Below are positions 62,215 to 64,000 of a stretch of DNA of 64,000 bases, piece after piece (the first letter of the stretch is position 1; each line of letters starts with the position of its first letter). A model generated the notes under the pieces. The model had not been told where the DNA came from. It saw only the letters and a list, made by a program, of their open reading frames with translations, and made no database searches. This stretch comes from Bacteroides sp. GM023 (lineage in GTDB: Bacteria; Bacteroidota; Bacteroidia; Bacteroidales; Bacteroidaceae), in assembly GCF_014750685.1 (NCBI RefSeq), contig NZ_JAAXGE010000005.1:186001-250000 (forward strand), read 5' to 3'. The position numbers were made by a program, and so were the translations under genes.

Positions 62215-64000
62215 ATGAATCTATTAAGAAAAATAAACTGGTTGTTTACAGCAGTGCTTTGTATAGCATTGGTGTCGAGTTGTTCAGATGACGATGTCGT
62301 TTCTGGCAATGGTACATCAGGATTCCTCAAGTTGCGTCTGACTTCTTCAAAGACTGTAACTAGAGCTACTACATTGGATTATATGTCTGATGCAAAGAAG
62401 GTGGAGGTATCTATGTTGTACAATGACATGTATGTAACACAATCCTTGAATCTGAGTTCTGTGGCGAATGCTACAGATCTCGGATTGGAATCGGAGAAAT
62501 TAGAATTGCGTGCAGGTGAATATCGTATCATGAGTTATTCACTTTTCGGAGCGGTGAAACCCGATATGGAGAAACCGGAGAGGTTGGCTACTATTTATCC
62601 GGATGAATCACTCGTGTTCCAGATTACTGGTGGGCATCTTACAGAGCTTGATGTAAAAGTAAAAGCTACTGTGCGTGGCTATGTCTATTTTGATCTATTG
62701 AAAGATTTATCTAATTATGAGGATGAAATGGATAAGGCTAATACCAGTGGTAAGACGCGAGCCGCATTGGAAAGTGATCCTAAGGAATTTAGTTATAATA
62801 ATGTAGAAATAGTAGATATTTACTATCGTAAAAAGGGAACAAGTGAGTATGCTACTCCACACTCTTTTAAAGTTTACGATACAAATAATGAAAAGTATCT
62901 GCATACGGACACAATAAGTTGGGAATCTGGAGAGTATGAGATAACCCGTTATATGATGTATGATAAAGACCGTAGGAGTATTCTGTTGGCAGCAGATTTG
63001 AAAGATACATATGTGAAAGTTACTACTGGGGATTATGCCAAAGGAAGTGTTAATATTAAATTCCCGGAGAATATGTATGCTATCAAGGATTATATGGCTC
63101 TTTATACTATTTGGGTGAATATGGATGGACCGAATTGGAGTTATGCGGGTGAGTCTTTCCCTACAGGAGCAAATTGGCGTTTTGCTAATCGTCCGATAGA
63201 TGAGTGGGGAAACCAGCCTGGCGTTGAATTGGATAGTTACGGTCGTGTAAAAACGTTGGAATTAGGCTCATTTAATCCAAAAGGTGCTATACCTGATGCT
63301 TTGGGAGATTTGACGGAATTAGTTTCTTTGTCATTAGGTACTCATAATGACTTGGCTTCTGTCGAGAACTTTGAAGGGGATAAGGTAAGTTACAGCTTAA
63401 ATCCTATTGATTTGTATCGTAAAGGGATTGATTACCGTGGTCGTCGTATGGAAATAGCAAAGGAGAGATTGAGTATTCTGCATCCTTCTCCGACTGACAA
63501 TGGTAAACTGTACACTTCGAAAAAAGTTACTCCTTTGAAATATGCAACTTTTAGTACTTATGATTTTTCCCAAGGTGCTATTTCTAATCGTATAACGAAG
63601 ATTCCGGCTACTATCCGTAATCTGACTAAACTAAATTATCTATTTGTTGCAAATAGCTTGGTTGGATTGAATGATGATGATCTTCCGATAGAATTGGCAG
63701 AATTACCTGATTTGACAGATGTCGAATTTTATAATTGTAAATTTAAGAGATTCCCTACCGCCTTGGAAAAAATGAAAAAGGTAGTTTCATTGAATTTCAG
63801 TTGTAATGCGACAATGGAACCTGCTGAGTTATTGAGGGGATTGAATGCATTCATAACAAGTTGTAAAGATGAATTGCAAATCTTGTACGTGTCATCTTGT
63901 GGACTAGAGGAGTTCCCTACTGCACTAATTGAGGCAACCAAGATTGGCTTATTGGATTTTTCTTTTAACAAGTTGAGAAAACTACCGGGAACAGGACGTA
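62215..64000 (+). CDS. Leucine-rich-repeat lipoprotein (DUF4458-like), 5' part
   Basis: The ATG at 62215 opens a frame that runs off the window after 595 residues. There is a lipobox at Cys23 (LVSSC) and an acidic SDDD stretch. The first ~280 residues are a beta-rich, fimbrillin-like region (LKLRLTSSKTVTRATTLDY... LRAGEYRIMSYSLFG). From ~360 on, leucine-rich repeats appear (KTLELGSFNPKGAIPDALGDLTELVSLSL, LTKLNYLFVANSLVGL, LPDLTDVEFYNCKFKRFPTAL, IGLLDFSFNKLRKLPG). It is the fifth gene of the susCD operon and is presumably surface-exposed for ligand binding. The C-terminus is not visible. Confidence 0.8.
   Translation, partial: MNLLRKINWLFTAVLCIALVSSCSDDDVVSGNGTSGFLKLRLTSSKTVTRATTLDYMSDAKKVEVSMLYNDMYVTQSLNLSSVANATDLGLESEKLELRAGEYRIMSYSLFGAVKPDMEKPERLATIYPDESLVFQITGGHLTELDVKVKATVRGYVYFDLLKDLSNYEDEMDKANTSGKTRAALESDPKEFSYNNVEIVDIYYRKKGTSEYATPHSFKVYDTNNEKYLHTDTISWESGEYEITRYMMYDKDRRSILLAADLKDTYVKVTTGDYAKGSVNIKFPENMYAIKDYMALYTIWVNMDGPNWSYAGESFPTGANWRFANRPIDEWGNQPGVELDSYGRVKTLELGSFNPKGAIPDALGDLTELVSLSLGTHNDLASVENFEGDKVSYSLNPIDLYRKGIDYRGRRMEIAKERLSILHPSPTDNGKLYTSKKVTPLKYATFSTYDFSQGAISNRITKIPATIRNLTKLNYLFVANSLVGLNDDDLPIELAELPDLTDVEFYNCKFKRFPTALEKMKKVVSLNFSCNATMEPAELLRGLNAFITSCKDELQILYVSSCGLEEFPTALIEATKIGLLDFSFNKLRKLPGTGR

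Noticed and set aside
1..64000. tRNA, rRNA, complete insertion sequences or integrases
   Set aside because: No cloverleaf-like tRNA sequence, rRNA segment, transposase or integrase was recognised on either strand by reading; a dedicated tRNA and IS search was not possible.

Overview
The window is chromosomal DNA of a gut Bacteroides, probably close to B. thetaiotaomicron or B. ovatus. The evidence is two SusC/SusD pairs, many short-leader lipoproteins, repeated -7 boxes of the Bacteroides type (TAnnTTTG) ahead of genes, mostly absent Shine-Dalgarno sequences, and families typical of the genus (NigD-like, DUF4375, DUF1622, fimbrillin, BACON, GGGtGRT). The species call is inference from gene content only. 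No rRNA, tRNA, CRISPR array or complete insertion sequence was seen.

Layout. 1-2283 is the 5' part of an alpha-2-macroglobulin-like lipoprotein (minus strand), divergent from an FKBP isomerase. 2.8-4.9 kb has a LytTR regulator, a membrane-bound AraC regulator and a DUF1622 protein. 5.0-8.1 kb looks accessory: a two-gene zeta-toxin-like module, a lipocalin-like lipoprotein, a small XRE protein, a gene-free stretch with a ~134-nt hairpin, and a polyvalent-protein-type kinase. 8.3-10.0 kb is a GGGtGRT / NifU-like pair. 10.3-23.8 kb is mainly housekeeping: HsmA-like membrane protein, DUF4375, NigD-like lipoprotein, Yip1, smpB, metH (without reactivation domain), nitroreductase, sodium:solute symporter with a 41-aa accessory protein, MltF, udk, Dabb, DsbD-like reductase and pirin.

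23.9-41.7 kb is a complete polysaccharide utilisation locus on the minus strand. An ECF sigma factor and FecR anti-sigma precede a SusC with an N-terminal STN domain, SusD, a secreted FAD oxidoreductase, a GH2-like TIM-barrel lipoprotein, a probable surface glycan-binding lipoprotein, a GH3, a second FAD oxidoreductase carrying a golvesin-like C-terminus, and another GH3. Two flavin oxidoreductases among hydrolases suggest that the glycan is modified by redox chemistry as well as hydrolysed.

41.8-46.4 kb holds single genes: DUF2490 barrel, fimbrillin/FISUMP lipoprotein, RhuM and a hot-dog thioesterase. 46.45-51.1 kb is the hisG-hisD-hisC-hisB operon. Before it lies a readable attenuator: promoter, 15-residue leader peptide with five consecutive His codons, antiterminator pairing and intrinsic terminator. 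A DSP-type phosphatase lipoprotein follows, then a repeat-rich gap, then glutamine-dependent NAD synthetase on the minus strand. From 54.7 kb to the end is a second SusC/SusD operon with DUF4843, BACON and leucine-rich-repeat lipoproteins, running off the window with no enzyme or regulator yet visible.
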